Origin: a virus
Length of the DNA: 61,454 nucleotides
Virus record (IMG/VR): IMGVR_UViG_3300020595_003118
Span: 1 to 61,454 of that record
Direction: 5' to 3' (one strand)
Part shown: positions 23,031 to 31,006 of the stretch, in pieces
Layout: the number at the start of each line of letters is the position of its first letter
Position numbering within the stretch: the stretch's first letter is position 1
Made by a program: the position numbers and the translations under genes
Notes under the pieces: model-generated
What the model was told of the DNA's origin: nothing
What the model saw: only the letters and a program-made list of their open reading frames with translations
Databases searched by the model: none

Positions 23031-23675
23031 ATGGCACTAAACAAACAAACTAAATCATCTACCTACTTGACAGTAGTCGGTGGGAAGATTTCACAACGTG
23101 TCCCAGAAGGCACAGAGGGGGCAGTATCTCGCACCCTTAAAAATGGACCTAACGAAGGCTCTGAAGTATATGAGCTTCAGTACGGTAGCGTTACTGGTAA
23201 GATCTCTGGAGGCTCTGTCGAAAGCGGAGACTATGGTGATCAAATCTCTATTAATCTTGAAGATGGGAAAGAATCGTATATCGTCAAGCTTCCTTGGAAT
23301 TCCAAACTCCGAGATGCTTTCGTAAAACGAATTCCAAATATTGAAGTCTCTCAGGAAATAGAATTAGTATGCTTTCCAGATAAGCAAGATAAGAGTCCTG
23401 TAATGCTAATCAAACAAAATGGAGGTTTTGTGAAGTTTGCATATACGAAAGATAATCCAAATGGCCTTCCCGCTCCGAAAAAAAAGGTTGTTCGTGGCAA
23501 GGAAGAGTGGGATTGGTCCGAACCAGAGACTTTCCTGTGGGACGTAGCCTCTTCATTCTTTGAGCAGTTCGAAGGGAATAGTAAACCAGCTTTTCAAGAG
23601 GAAGAGAAGGAAGCTCCAGATCAATTCGTTGAATCAAGCAATCCGCTTAGTTCCGACGACGATCTGCCGTTTTAA
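23031..23675 (+). CDS. ssb: Single-stranded DNA-binding protein (candidate)
   Basis: 214 residues. The central part (about 45-150) is beta-rich with alternating pattern (VYELQYGSVTGKISGG, SYIVKLPWNSKLRDAF, EIELVCFPDKQDKSPVMLIK), compatible with an OB fold. The C-terminal 50 residues are acidic and end SSDDDLPF, the acidic DDxxPF-type tip by which SSB proteins recruit replication partners. It has its own regulated promoter and terminator, as expected for a highly expressed DNA-binding protein, and follows the replication genes. The OB-fold is inferred; the tip is direct evidence. Confidence 0.8.
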   Translation: MALNKQTKSSTYLTVVGGKISQRVPEGTEGAVSRTLKNGPNEGSEVYELQYGSVTGKISGGSVESGDYGDQISINLEDGKESYIVKLPWNSKLRDAFVKRIPNIEVSQEIELVCFPDKQDKSPVMLIKQNGGFVKFAYTKDNPNGLPAPKKKVVRGKEEWDWSEPETFLWDVASSFFEQFEGNSKPAFQEEEKEAPDQFVESSNPLSSDDDLPF

Positions 23676-23704
23676 TAAGGTCAAGGTGGGTTAATATAAA
23701 AACT

Positions 23705-23739
23705 AGCCAGCTATCGAAAGATGGCTGGCTTTTTTATTG
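23705..23739 (+). terminator. Intrinsic terminator with GAAA tetraloop
   Basis: AGCCAGCTATC-GAAA-GATGGCTGGCT with one G-U pair, then TTTTTTATT. It ends the ssb transcript. Confidence 0.93.
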
Positions 23740-23770
23740 TTAAATTAAAGTTTAAATCTATAATTTGAAA

Positions 23771-25690
23771 ATGAAGAAAAAGAAAATCATATTCCTCACC
23801 AACGCTCTTTTTATTAAAACTGGTTTGTCTCGAAACTTGAAAGCTATTCTAAAGGAGATTTATCCTTTAGACAAGTACGAGATAGTACATTACTGCTCTG
23901 GAGTTAGCGAGAATGATCATAACTTAGATAAGTATCCCTGGAAAACTCTTGGTTCTATTCCCAGTAATCCAGCAGATATTCAAAAAATACAGTCTGACCC
24001 ACATCTTTCTCGCATGGCTACATATGGAGGATATAGAGTCGAGCAGATAGTTAAGGATGAAAAGCCTGATATTTTATGGTGTTCTGATGATATTTGGGCT
24101 TTTCCCCCAGATAAGTTTTGCGATACTAAGTGGGCAAAACATCTTAATCTAATTAGTCACGTTACTATAGATTCGGTTCCAATCTTGCCCGAAGCTATAC
24201 AGCAAGCAAAGAACTCTAACTTTTATTCTTGGGCAAGCTTTGGTGAAAAAGAAATTAAAAAGGTTTTTGATAAAGAGAATTTTTCCTCTAGATATAATCT
24301 AGGTACTGTTAATGGAGCTGTAGATGGAGAGTGCTACAAGCCAATTTCTAAGTTACAAAAGTCAGAGTTAAGAAAGAAATTTGGGATCGAAAAAGACTGT
24401 ACTTTATTCTTTTACCTTGGACGTAATCAACTTAGAAAAAAATATGACTCTATCCTAAGGGCTTTTAAAAGTCATAAGCTACAGAATCCAAAAAGCAAAT
24501 CCAAGCTACTATTCCATTGTAGCTGGACAGAAGGCTGGCCGCTAACTCGTATCATCGAGTCTCTGGAAATTGATCCAGAAGACATTTTAACCACTTATGT
24601 TTGCAATAAATGTAAGGAGTTTAAAATTAATAGGTACGTTGGAGAGCAGAAAGACTGCGAATTTTGCGGGAATAAGAAATGCGTAGACTCTTCTTCTGTT
24701 GGGAATGGGGTCACGGATGAGGACATGTGTAAGATTTATGGAGTGGCAGATGCGTGTATTTCAGTTTTTACTAGCGGTGGGTTTGAATTTTGTAACGCAG
24801 AGTCTATGATGTGTGGGCTTCCGCTTGCTACTGTTTCTTATTCTTGCGGGTCAGAGTATACTGCCTGTGATTCAGTTTTCGAAATAAGACATATTGAAAG
24901 TGGAGAGTGTCAAACTGGCTTCGTAAAAGCAGAGCCAAACATTAATGATATTATTAAATTTATTAAAAAGATCGAAACAATCTCAGAAAAGGATAAGGAT
25001 GAAATAAAAATCAAATCCATCAAATGGGCTAAGGAAAGATATGATAGCAAAGTTATTGCCGCTAAATGGATGGAAATCTTCGACTCTTTACCTGAAGTAG
25101 ATTATACTGACTTTTCTTTTGACGACGAAGATAGGTCAAATCCAAGCTTTGAACCAAATTTTAATTTAACTGGAGAGAACTTCATACGCAGTCTCTACTT
25201 AGGGTATCTTGGAGCAGAGTATCCAGATGAGGCTGGAATGAGGCATTGGATGCAAAGGGTTGAGCAGGGAGAGGACTATAGTAGTATCGCTTCCCTATTT
25301 CGTAATATTTCTCAGCAAAATGTTGAAAAACAAGAAGATTCCAAGAATCGTGACATAGAAGATATCTTGCCTAAAAATGGCAAAAAGAACGTGCTGTTCG
25401 TAATCAAGGAGAGCTTGGGTGATACCATTATCTCACTTAGCCTTTTAGAGGGTGTTAGAAAACAATATCCAGAGCATAACATTATTGTTTGCACTGACCC
25501 AAAATACTTTGAAGTGTTTGTTGGCTGCGACTTTGTCGATAAAATGATACCATTTTATCCACAATTAGAGCAAGAGCTTTTTGTAATTGGAGCAGGTAGC
25601 GAAAAGAATATAGCTGATGTATTCATCATGCCAACAGTATCAACTCAAAAGCACTTAAACTACCTTTCAAACAACAACCCAGAACTATAA
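23771..25690 (+). CDS. Fusion: GT4 glycosyltransferase + DUF4214-like domain + GT9 N-terminal half
   Basis: 639 residues from the ATG at 23771 (a TTG at 23765 is also in frame). Residues 1-440 form a GT-B glycosyltransferase: TLFFYLGRNQLRKKYDSIL with the phosphate-contacting R/K, and CISVFTSGGFEFCNAESMMCGLP with the conserved E. Inserted at 280-306 is a zinc-ribbon-like loop (CNKC…CEFCGNKKC). Residues about 470-515 (NFIRSLYLGYLGAEYPDEAGMRHWM…) match the DUF4214 repeat. From 540, KNVLFVIKESLGDTIISLSLLEG is the start of a heptosyltransferase (GT9) N-domain, which breaks off at 639. The next gene, overlapping as TAATG, carries the GT9 C-domain. It likely builds a heptose-containing glycan. Confidence 0.85.
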   Translation: MKKKKIIFLTNALFIKTGLSRNLKAILKEIYPLDKYEIVHYCSGVSENDHNLDKYPWKTLGSIPSNPADIQKIQSDPHLSRMATYGGYRVEQIVKDEKPDILWCSDDIWAFPPDKFCDTKWAKHLNLISHVTIDSVPILPEAIQQAKNSNFYSWASFGEKEIKKVFDKENFSSRYNLGTVNGAVDGECYKPISKLQKSELRKKFGIEKDCTLFFYLGRNQLRKKYDSILRAFKSHKLQNPKSKSKLLFHCSWTEGWPLTRIIESLEIDPEDILTTYVCNKCKEFKINRYVGEQKDCEFCGNKKCVDSSSVGNGVTDEDMCKIYGVADACISVFTSGGFEFCNAESMMCGLPLATVSYSCGSEYTACDSVFEIRHIESGECQTGFVKAEPNINDIIKFIKKIETISEKDKDEIKIKSIKWAKERYDSKVIAAKWMEIFDSLPEVDYTDFSFDDEDRSNPSFEPNFNLTGENFIRSLYLGYLGAEYPDEAGMRHWMQRVEQGEDYSSIASLFRNISQQNVEKQEDSKNRDIEDILPKNGKKNVLFVIKESLGDTIISLSLLEGVRKQYPEHNIIVCTDPKYFEVFVGCDFVDKMIPFYPQLEQELFVIGAGSEKNIADVFIMPTVSTQKHLNYLSNNNPEL

Positions 25691-26856
25691 TGCCCTCATT
25701 GTTAAAAACCTACTCTTTAAATTCTGGCTTTAAAATCAGAAAATGCAAGCCGCTAGAATTCTTCTATCCAACACCTAAAAAGTATATTACTATACAGACC
25801 TCATCTGGGATGAGTAGTAAGAATTATGATTACTGGATTGATGTATTAAAATACATTAAAAAGGATCTGCATGATGCTGGATATGAAATATTGCACATAG
25901 GAACAGAGGGGTTAAATATCCCTTTCGTGAAATCTCTTATTGGCAAAACTAGCTTGCATCAAACCAATTACATACTAAGAAACAGCAGCCTTCATTTGGG
26001 CAATGATTCCTTTGCTGTACATTTGTCTGGACTTCACGAAACTCCCGTAGTCTCCGTATATGGCCCAACTACTCCAGAGAATCATGGACCTTATTTTAAA
26101 TCTGAAAATACGCATTTAATCTCTTCACATAGAAATGGGAACAACCCCTCGTTCGCTTCTAATGAGCCTGATAAGACGATTAACATGATAAAGGTAGAGG
26201 ACATTGTAAATAAAGTCTACGAAGCTCTTAGAATTAAAAAGAGTAGTGACGAAGAAACTATCTTTACTGGTAAATTTTATCCGCAACAAATAATAGAAAT
26301 TGTCCCAAATTTAGACGTAGACGCAAACATTCTTAATAATGTTGAGCCAACAATTAGATGCGACTATGAATGTAATGATAACGTTTTATTTAGTTTATTA
26401 AAAAAGGTCAAATGCTCTGTCATTACTTCCAAAGAAAGCGAAATAAGGCTGTACAAAATTTGTAGAGACAATATCTCAAATATTAATTTCAAAGTATCGC
26501 TTGATGCTAATAAAGATTACGTCAAAAGTCTTTTGAATATCGGTATAGATTGTAAGTTATGGTCAGATGATGCAGAAAATATAGACAAAATAAGATTCAT
26601 GTTTTTAGACATAGGCCAGGTCCACCTAAAGAAGATTGATTCAGTTAATATAGATGGTCTTAATTCTGACTGCTTTTACATTTCGAATAAATTCATTTTA
26701 AGTAACGGCAAGGTCTTTACATCTAAACAAGCGATGATTGCCGATGAAAGCATTAAATCTCTAGAAGATAATTGTATTAAATTCAAAGAGATGGATGAAG
26801 ATTTCATGGAAGAGGTCCAATTTTTTAGAATCATCAAAAAAAACTTGACAAAATAA
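25690..26856 (+). CDS. GT9 heptosyltransferase C-terminal half plus unknown domain
   Basis: 388 residues. Residues 1-190 contain the GT9 C-domain: KKYITIQTSSGMSSKNYDYW (nucleotide-binding loop), GTEGLNIPFV, and LHQTNYILRNSSLHLGNDSFAVHLSGLHETPVVSVYGPTTPENHGPY, the GND.g..HlA..lg.p.v.lfGpt signature with small changes. The missing N-domain lies at the end of the preceding protein, and the TAATG overlap couples translation, so the two halves probably assemble. Residues 190-388 (QIIEIVPNLDVDANIL…SVITSKESEIRLY…) are an additional domain of unknown function. Promoter 26845-26872 overlaps its last codons. Confidence 0.82.
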   Translation: MPSLLKTYSLNSGFKIRKCKPLEFFYPTPKKYITIQTSSGMSSKNYDYWIDVLKYIKKDLHDAGYEILHIGTEGLNIPFVKSLIGKTSLHQTNYILRNSSLHLGNDSFAVHLSGLHETPVVSVYGPTTPENHGPYFKSENTHLISSHRNGNNPSFASNEPDKTINMIKVEDIVNKVYEALRIKKSSDEETIFTGKFYPQQIIEIVPNLDVDANILNNVEPTIRCDYECNDNVLFSLLKKVKCSVITSKESEIRLYKICRDNISNINFKVSLDANKDYVKSLLNIGIDCKLWSDDAENIDKIRFMFLDIGQVHLKKIDSVNIDGLNSDCFYISNKFILSNGKVFTSKQAMIADESIKSLEDNCIKFKEMDEDFMEEVQFFRIIKKNLTK

Positions 26857-26872
26857 CAATCCCAAATAATAT
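26845..26872 (+). promoter_or_regulatory. Promoter for the 26879 gene, leaderless
   Basis: TTGACA (26845-26850), 16 bp, TAATAT (26867-26872), 6 nt, ATG at 26879. The -35 box is inside the last codons of the GT9 gene. Confidence 0.65.
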
Positions 26873-26878
26873 ATAGAT

Positions 26879-27226
26879 ATGATTAAAAATAGCACAGTAG
26901 TTAAAAATAAAGAGGAGTTCGAAGATATGAAGCTTATGATGGCAGAAGATTGCCAAATAAATAACAAAGAAGTATTCTTCTCTGAGGATGTCCCAGAAGA
27001 TTTTCCATGTTTAGTTAAAATTGTTGAAATGGAGGATGTTGGCCTTGAATTTAATTTCGATGAAAACGAGGATGAGCCAGAAGATATTTTTAATTCAACT
27101 GTTCCTTTCTCATCAAATTTCGATTCTTCTATTGAAGAAGATGATATCACCCAAGAGGCTTTTGGCATTTTTTATGACTTTTGGTTCCTTAGCAAAAAAG
27201 AAGTGCAGAAACTATTAGAAAGTTAA
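26879..27226 (+). CDS. Small acidic hypothetical protein
   Basis: 115 residues, strongly acidic (FDENEDEPEDIFNST, SSIEEDDITQEAF). The pattern suggests a beta-strand N-terminal half (EVFFSEDVPEDFPCLVKIVEMEDVGLEF) and a helical C-terminal end. No family recognised. It starts at a likely leaderless mRNA and is followed after one base by the 27228 gene. Acidic early phage proteins often mimic DNA to inhibit host enzymes, but this one has no diagnostic motif, so function is unknown. Confidence 0.65.
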   Translation: MIKNSTVVKNKEEFEDMKLMMAEDCQINNKEVFFSEDVPEDFPCLVKIVEMEDVGLEFNFDENEDEPEDIFNSTVPFSSNFDSSIEEDDITQEAFGIFYDFWFLSKKEVQKLLES

Positions 27227-27227
27227 T

Positions 27228-27929
27228 ATGATTGATTGGAAAAAACACTTAGAAGATAATCCAGAGTTTTTGGTTCTGAATAAACAGATGGCCAAGAGTT
27301 ATGGTAAAATAGACAGCGAAAAAATTTCCAAGAAAAAGGAAAAGGAAGTTTTAGAGTCTGTTGACGAAAAGTTTAAAATTATTCTGCTACAATTCTTCAA
27401 AGACATTTTGCACGAAGAAGGTTTCGAGTCAATTGACTATGAACCCATTGGTCAATCTCATGAATCCTACACTGGACTATGCTGTAAGATTAAGTGGGCA
27501 AATGGAAAAGTTACTAGCGGAATTGGTGATGCTCACTATTGCAATACAAATTCTTTTGCAAAATATTACTTAGGTCCTATTGCAGAAAATCGTTCTTTTG
27601 TCAGAGCCGTAAAAGCATATTTTAATATCTCGATGCTTGGAGCTGATGAAATTGGGGAAATTCCAAAAGAGAATGATACATCGACTCTTTCTATTGGCGC
27701 TCCTACTGGCCCGATCTTCACCCTGAGAAAGGCCTCCAAGGACAAGCTGTCCATTACATCCTTCGATGAATTCAAGCAGTTTCTTAGGGATAGAGTTAAG
27801 TCTCATCCAAAAGAAGCCTGGATTAAGCCAAGCGAATATGACGAATGGGCTGAGTATGGAGATTGGGAAAGTGTAAAGAAAGTGAAAGCAACTGAGCTTA
27901 TTTCTAAAATTAAAAGACTAAATCAATAA
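27228..27929 (+). CDS. Hypothetical protein, possible Rad52-like annealing protein
   Basis: 233 residues. The segment GFESIDYEPIGQSHESYTGLCCKIKWANGKVTSGIGDAHYCN followed by YLGPIAENRSFVRAVKAYFNISMLGADEIGE resembles phage proteins with an A..RA.vRA.r…i..~dEi pattern near Rad52/Sak-type annealing proteins. The middle has STLSIGAPTGPIF and the C-terminus is basic and helical (KKVKATELISKIKRLNQ). It lies 1 nt after the acidic 115-residue gene. The match is from memory and weak; it needs profile comparison. Expression as part of the plus-strand module is likely. Confidence 0.55.
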   Translation: MIDWKKHLEDNPEFLVLNKQMAKSYGKIDSEKISKKKEKEVLESVDEKFKIILLQFFKDILHEEGFESIDYEPIGQSHESYTGLCCKIKWANGKVTSGIGDAHYCNTNSFAKYYLGPIAENRSFVRAVKAYFNISMLGADEIGEIPKENDTSTLSIGAPTGPIFTLRKASKDKLSITSFDEFKQFLRDRVKSHPKEAWIKPSEYDEWAEYGDWESVKKVKATELISKIKRLNQ

Positions 27930-27932
27930 AAT

Positions 27933-28274
27933 ATGAATACTATTTGTAATTTCCCCCTAATTGTCTACTTGTCCGTATCAGGATGCCTAGTTCTTACTGT
28001 TTGGTTTTTAAGCGACTTTAAAATCCATTTTATTAATACTTTATTTAAAACAGATCTGGATAGCTCAAACATCAATGAGTTTATAGCAATGAAGTTTGAT
28101 TTTAAGATCCTTAAGACGGATTTCAGTGTTGCCTCATTACTAATGTGTCCCATCTGCATAGGCTTCTGGATATCAGTAGTACTCACCCTTATAGGAGGAA
28201 GTGTAATGTACTTGCCCTATATCTACTTCTTGCAAATATTGTTATTTGCAACACTTAAAAAGTTGATGCAATAA
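27933..28274 (+). CDS. Small membrane protein with CPIC motif
   Basis: 113 residues, three hydrophobic segments: about 8-27 (FPLIVYLSVSGCLVLTVWFL), 64-89 (ASLLMCPICIGFWISVVLTL) and 90-108 (VMYLPYIYFLQILLFATL). The CPICIGFW motif resembles the CPFCtGfW of small membrane proteins of the DUF1360 type. The loop between segments 1 and 2 is polar. It is the last plus-strand gene before the bidirectional terminator. It could be a membrane-remodelling or superinfection protein; a holin is possible but no lysin gene is adjacent. Confidence 0.65.
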   Translation: MNTICNFPLIVYLSVSGCLVLTVWFLSDFKIHFINTLFKTDLDSSNINEFIAMKFDFKILKTDFSVASLLMCPICIGFWISVVLTLIGGSVMYLPYIYFLQILLFATLKKLMQ

Positions 28275-28298
28275 TTTTAAAAAAATATAAAAATAACC

Positions 28299-28336
28299 AA
28301 AAGATAGCAAGCTAAATACTTGCTATCTTTTTTTTG
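28299..28336. terminator. Bidirectional terminator between convergent modules
   Basis: AAAAGATAGCAAG (28299-28311), a 7-nt loop, CTTGCTATCTTTT (28319-28331), then more T. A-run and T-run flank a perfect stem, so it works for both the plus-strand module and the minus-strand virion operon. It overlaps the last codons of the minus-strand 28312-28674 gene. Confidence 0.92.
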
Positions 28337-28674
28337 TATTGGCTTATCAATCCGTTAAGCTTGCACTGTGAGCAGCCTTTACCCAAATTATTTTTATCGT
28401 TAAGATATGATATTTTTAAATCTTTGTACTTATTAGGAAGTTTTCCTTTTTTTATTCCAAAGAATATATCTTCTAAATTCGCTGGAGCTTTCTCAACTTC
28501 AATCTTCCGCACGGGTTTTATCGACCAGTTCACTAGCCTTCCTATGGCACTTTTATCCTCAAATGCATTTATTGGACACCTCATACCCACACAAACCTTA
28601 GCCCACTTAATGCAAACTTTATTAGCTTTTAACGGGCAGGTATTACAAATAGCTTCTTTTTCTTCGCAAATCAT
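28312..28674 (-). CDS. Cysteine-rich putative zinc-binding protein
   Basis: 120 residues from the ATG at 28674, which overlaps the stop of the 775-residue gene (ATGA). The frame extends upstream to 28722 inside that gene. CNTCPLKANKVCIKWAKVC and GMRCPINAF resemble small phage proteins with a CxxCP…C…C…CP zinc-knuckle layout; two more cysteines occur near the end (GKGCSQCKLNGL). The core is basic (KPVRKIEVEK). It is the last gene of the tail operon and may assist tail-fibre folding or be a minor virion protein; this is inference. Confidence 0.75.
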   Translation of the reverse strand: MICEEKEAICNTCPLKANKVCIKWAKVCVGMRCPINAFEDKSAIGRLVNWSIKPVRKIEVEKAPANLEDIFFGIKKGKLPNKYKDLKISYLNDKNNLGKGCSQCKLNGLISQYKKKIASI

Positions 28675-30998
28675 TGTATTACTATTACTGAATTTGGTAT
28701 TGGGGGCTGTGCTTCTGGGCAATCATCCACACATTTTCCATCTACACATATCTGTCCATCTGGACACGGTCCGTCACAGTTACGAGGATCGTCAGGATCG
28801 TCAGGATCGTCAGGAGGTTCGACTGGCGGTGGCTTGTCTGGACCATCTGGACCATCTGGACCATCTGGACCATCTGGACCATCTGGATCACTTGTATTGC
28901 ATTTTCCATCTACGCACTGGCTTCCTGCAGGGCAGAGCGAAGGATCATCACCACAGTCTATGTCAAGAGATCCCCTACATTTTCCGTCGTTATCGCAACT
29001 CTGACCTTCTGGGCATTCGGAATTGTTACTACATGGTTGCGTTAAAGTTGCAACGCACTTATTATTTCTACAGTCCTGACCTGAATTGCAGTCTTCGTAA
29101 GTCTCACAGTAACCTTCTACATCAGGTGGGTTCTGGTCAAATATAGCATCAGGCGTCTCGAATGTTGCTATGATGCCAGGACCACTTATGTATACGTCGG
29201 TTGCATCATCATACAAACTAGTTGTATACACATTAGTCACGACTATCTTCTGTTGAATTTGAATAGGGTATTTAGTTCCATTAGGACTCACTCCGTTTAC
29301 ATCTACAATTCTAGTATCATAGGGTACGCTAGACCAAGGTATAGTTGTGTCAGAGGGCGTAGTACTAATAAAATTTTCATTTGAAGTTCTTCCATCTACA
29401 TAAGTATCTTTTTCAGATACAGTGATTTGATCAGTCTGAGTGGTTCGACTAATTTCAATATCTTCACCCCTTTCCTCTGTGGTTACAAAACTCGGTGAAC
29501 TAGCAGTACTAGTTTCTATAACCTTTACAAAATAGTATTGAATCTTCTCTATAAAACCATTTGTCCCATAGCTAGAGCCTGCGTCAGAATTTACATTTTG
29601 CCCTCTTTTAACGTCAGTCGAGCGACTCCCATCTTCATTAAAAGTTATTGTCTTTAAAACCCCATTTTTTGGAAAACCTTTATAGTTGTCAAATGAAGAC
29701 TGAAGAATTGCGGTTTTCATAATAGTCCTTAAACGGGCGCTCCTATAAGGAGTATCGAAAATACCCTGGTCGTATATTAAGTCATCTGGAGGATTATAAT
29801 TAGTACCCTCAAGCTGTACATATGCCCTCGTAAATGATCCATCTCCATTTCTTGGTTCTCCATCGTCGGAGTTATTATCAATTGTACAGGGTCCTTTATT
29901 GCCTATCTGTTTTCCGTACTCACTATACTCATATCCGTTAAAATTTGTACAACCCTCATCAACGTCAACGGTTCTGTATCGCCTAAACACAATAGTCTGA
30001 TCTGTAAAATTCTTATAAAAAACTTCACTTGCAACCTGTCCTATTTGATCCCAACCATATTTAACCTTGTTAAGCTCTACCCTTACCTTTTGAACCATCA
30101 TGTATACCTGTCCAATACTAGGAGGATCAGGATCATCTGTTTCCACGCACTCCCCATTTATGCATTCAAAACCAGTGGGACATGGTCTGTCATCACCACA
30201 ATCACGACCATCAGGATCATCTGGATCATCTGGATCATCCTCACACTTTTTATCTACACATCTTTGCCCTTCTGGGCATGGGCATTCGGTAGCTATTTGG
30301 CATTCCCCATCTACGCACCTAAAATCATTTTCGTCATCCGTACAGCAATCGTCATTAGTTTCACAGCCTTGGGTACACTCCCCTTCTCCATTTGTATAAG
30401 CGTCATTTTGCCATATAGGGGCAGATGAATCACAAAAACTATTGCAATCGCATTCTACATCGTTGTCGCATTGAGCAGGTAGTGGACATTCGCAATAAAC
30501 GGTGCAACCTCTATAATCTATATGCGGAAGAAGAGCGCAATCACAACACTGATCATAAGTATAAAAATCATACCCAGCGTTAAGAATTTCTACAGTTCCT
30601 TTAAATTGGATTGTTACCTCTACTGGTAGAAAATTTGAACTACCTTCAGTATCTCTGACCAACAAAATTTTATTTTCATAATAACCTAGAGGCTCATCAA
30701 ATTCATTTTGTACAGTAGGCTCCTTTGGAAGTTTAAAGCTGGTTATTACTTCATCTTCTTCTATGTCGTAAAATTCAATTCCACTTCTAGCAAATAATTG
30801 AAAAGTTCCCTGAAGTCCATTGTTGGCAACACTATCAAGCGTATTGAAAGTGAAAGACATGGTGTCTCCAACAGAAACGCTCACTTTAACCGTTCTAGAT
30901 TTTTCCTCTCTGCCATCTCTGTCACCACCTGAGTTAGTGGACTGCCCAAGGATTATTGGGTTTCCATAAATTTTAAAGTATACGTCTTCGTCGCCCAT
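28671..30998 (-). CDS. Cysteine-rich virion protein with EGF/EB-like repeats and Asp-Pro linkers
   Basis: 775 residues. N-terminal 1-140 looks like a beta-sandwich (DVYFKIYGNPIILG, TMSFTFNTLDSVANNG). Residues 150-300 and 650-770 are cysteine-rich modules of the form CPEGQRCVDKKCEDD, CPTGFECINGECVETD, CPAGSQCVDGKCNT and CPDGQICVDGKCVDD, reminiscent of animal EB/EGF-like or dickkopf-type repeats. They are linked by DPDDPDDPD and by (GPD)n. Residues 300-640 are an unassigned beta-rich body (VYMMVQKVRVELNKVKYGWDQI…). Such disulfide-forming modules suggest an exposed, stable fibre tip acting outside the cell. It is the last large gene of the tail operon. Receptor binding is inferred. Confidence 0.8.
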   Translation of the reverse strand: MGDEDVYFKIYGNPIILGQSTNSGGDRDGREEKSRTVKVSVSVGDTMSFTFNTLDSVANNGLQGTFQLFARSGIEFYDIEEDEVITSFKLPKEPTVQNEFDEPLGYYENKILLVRDTEGSSNFLPVEVTIQFKGTVEILNAGYDFYTYDQCCDCALLPHIDYRGCTVYCECPLPAQCDNDVECDCNSFCDSSAPIWQNDAYTNGEGECTQGCETNDDCCTDDENDFRCVDGECQIATECPCPEGQRCVDKKCEDDPDDPDDPDGRDCGDDRPCPTGFECINGECVETDDPDPPSIGQVYMMVQKVRVELNKVKYGWDQIGQVASEVFYKNFTDQTIVFRRYRTVDVDEGCTNFNGYEYSEYGKQIGNKGPCTIDNNSDDGEPRNGDGSFTRAYVQLEGTNYNPPDDLIYDQGIFDTPYRSARLRTIMKTAILQSSFDNYKGFPKNGVLKTITFNEDGSRSTDVKRGQNVNSDAGSSYGTNGFIEKIQYYFVKVIETSTASSPSFVTTEERGEDIEISRTTQTDQITVSEKDTYVDGRTSNENFISTTPSDTTIPWSSVPYDTRIVDVNGVSPNGTKYPIQIQQKIVVTNVYTTSLYDDATDVYISGPGIIATFETPDAIFDQNPPDVEGYCETYEDCNSGQDCRNNKCVATLTQPCSNNSECPEGQSCDNDGKCRGSLDIDCGDDPSLCPAGSQCVDGKCNTSDPDGPDGPDGPDGPDGPDKPPPVEPPDDPDDPDDPRNCDGPCPDGQICVDGKCVDDCPEAQPPIPNSVIVIQ
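28837..28888 (-). repeat. 9-bp tandem repeat encoding Gly-Pro-Asp
   Basis: The plus strand repeats GGACCATCT about five to six times in tandem. It codes for (GPD)n in the 775-residue protein. A second simple run (GGATCGTCA, 28787-28815) encodes DPD repeats. Both could change length by slippage. Confidence 0.9.
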
Positions 30999-31006
30999 AT
31001 TGTATA

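Noticed and set aside
27933-28274. Holin assignment for the CPIC membrane protein
   Set aside because: No adjacent endolysin, and the CPIC motif and loop are not typical of holins.
28334-29146. Plus-strand open frame of 270 codons opposite the cysteine-rich gene
   Set aside because: It is the mirror of a minus-strand repeat gene (LDHLDHLDHLDH comes from the DPD/GPD codons) and has no independent features.
30045-30428. Two overlapping plus-strand frames inside the same gene
   Set aside because: Antisense shadows of the cysteine-rich coding sequence with Ser/Thr/Ile bias and no homology signature.
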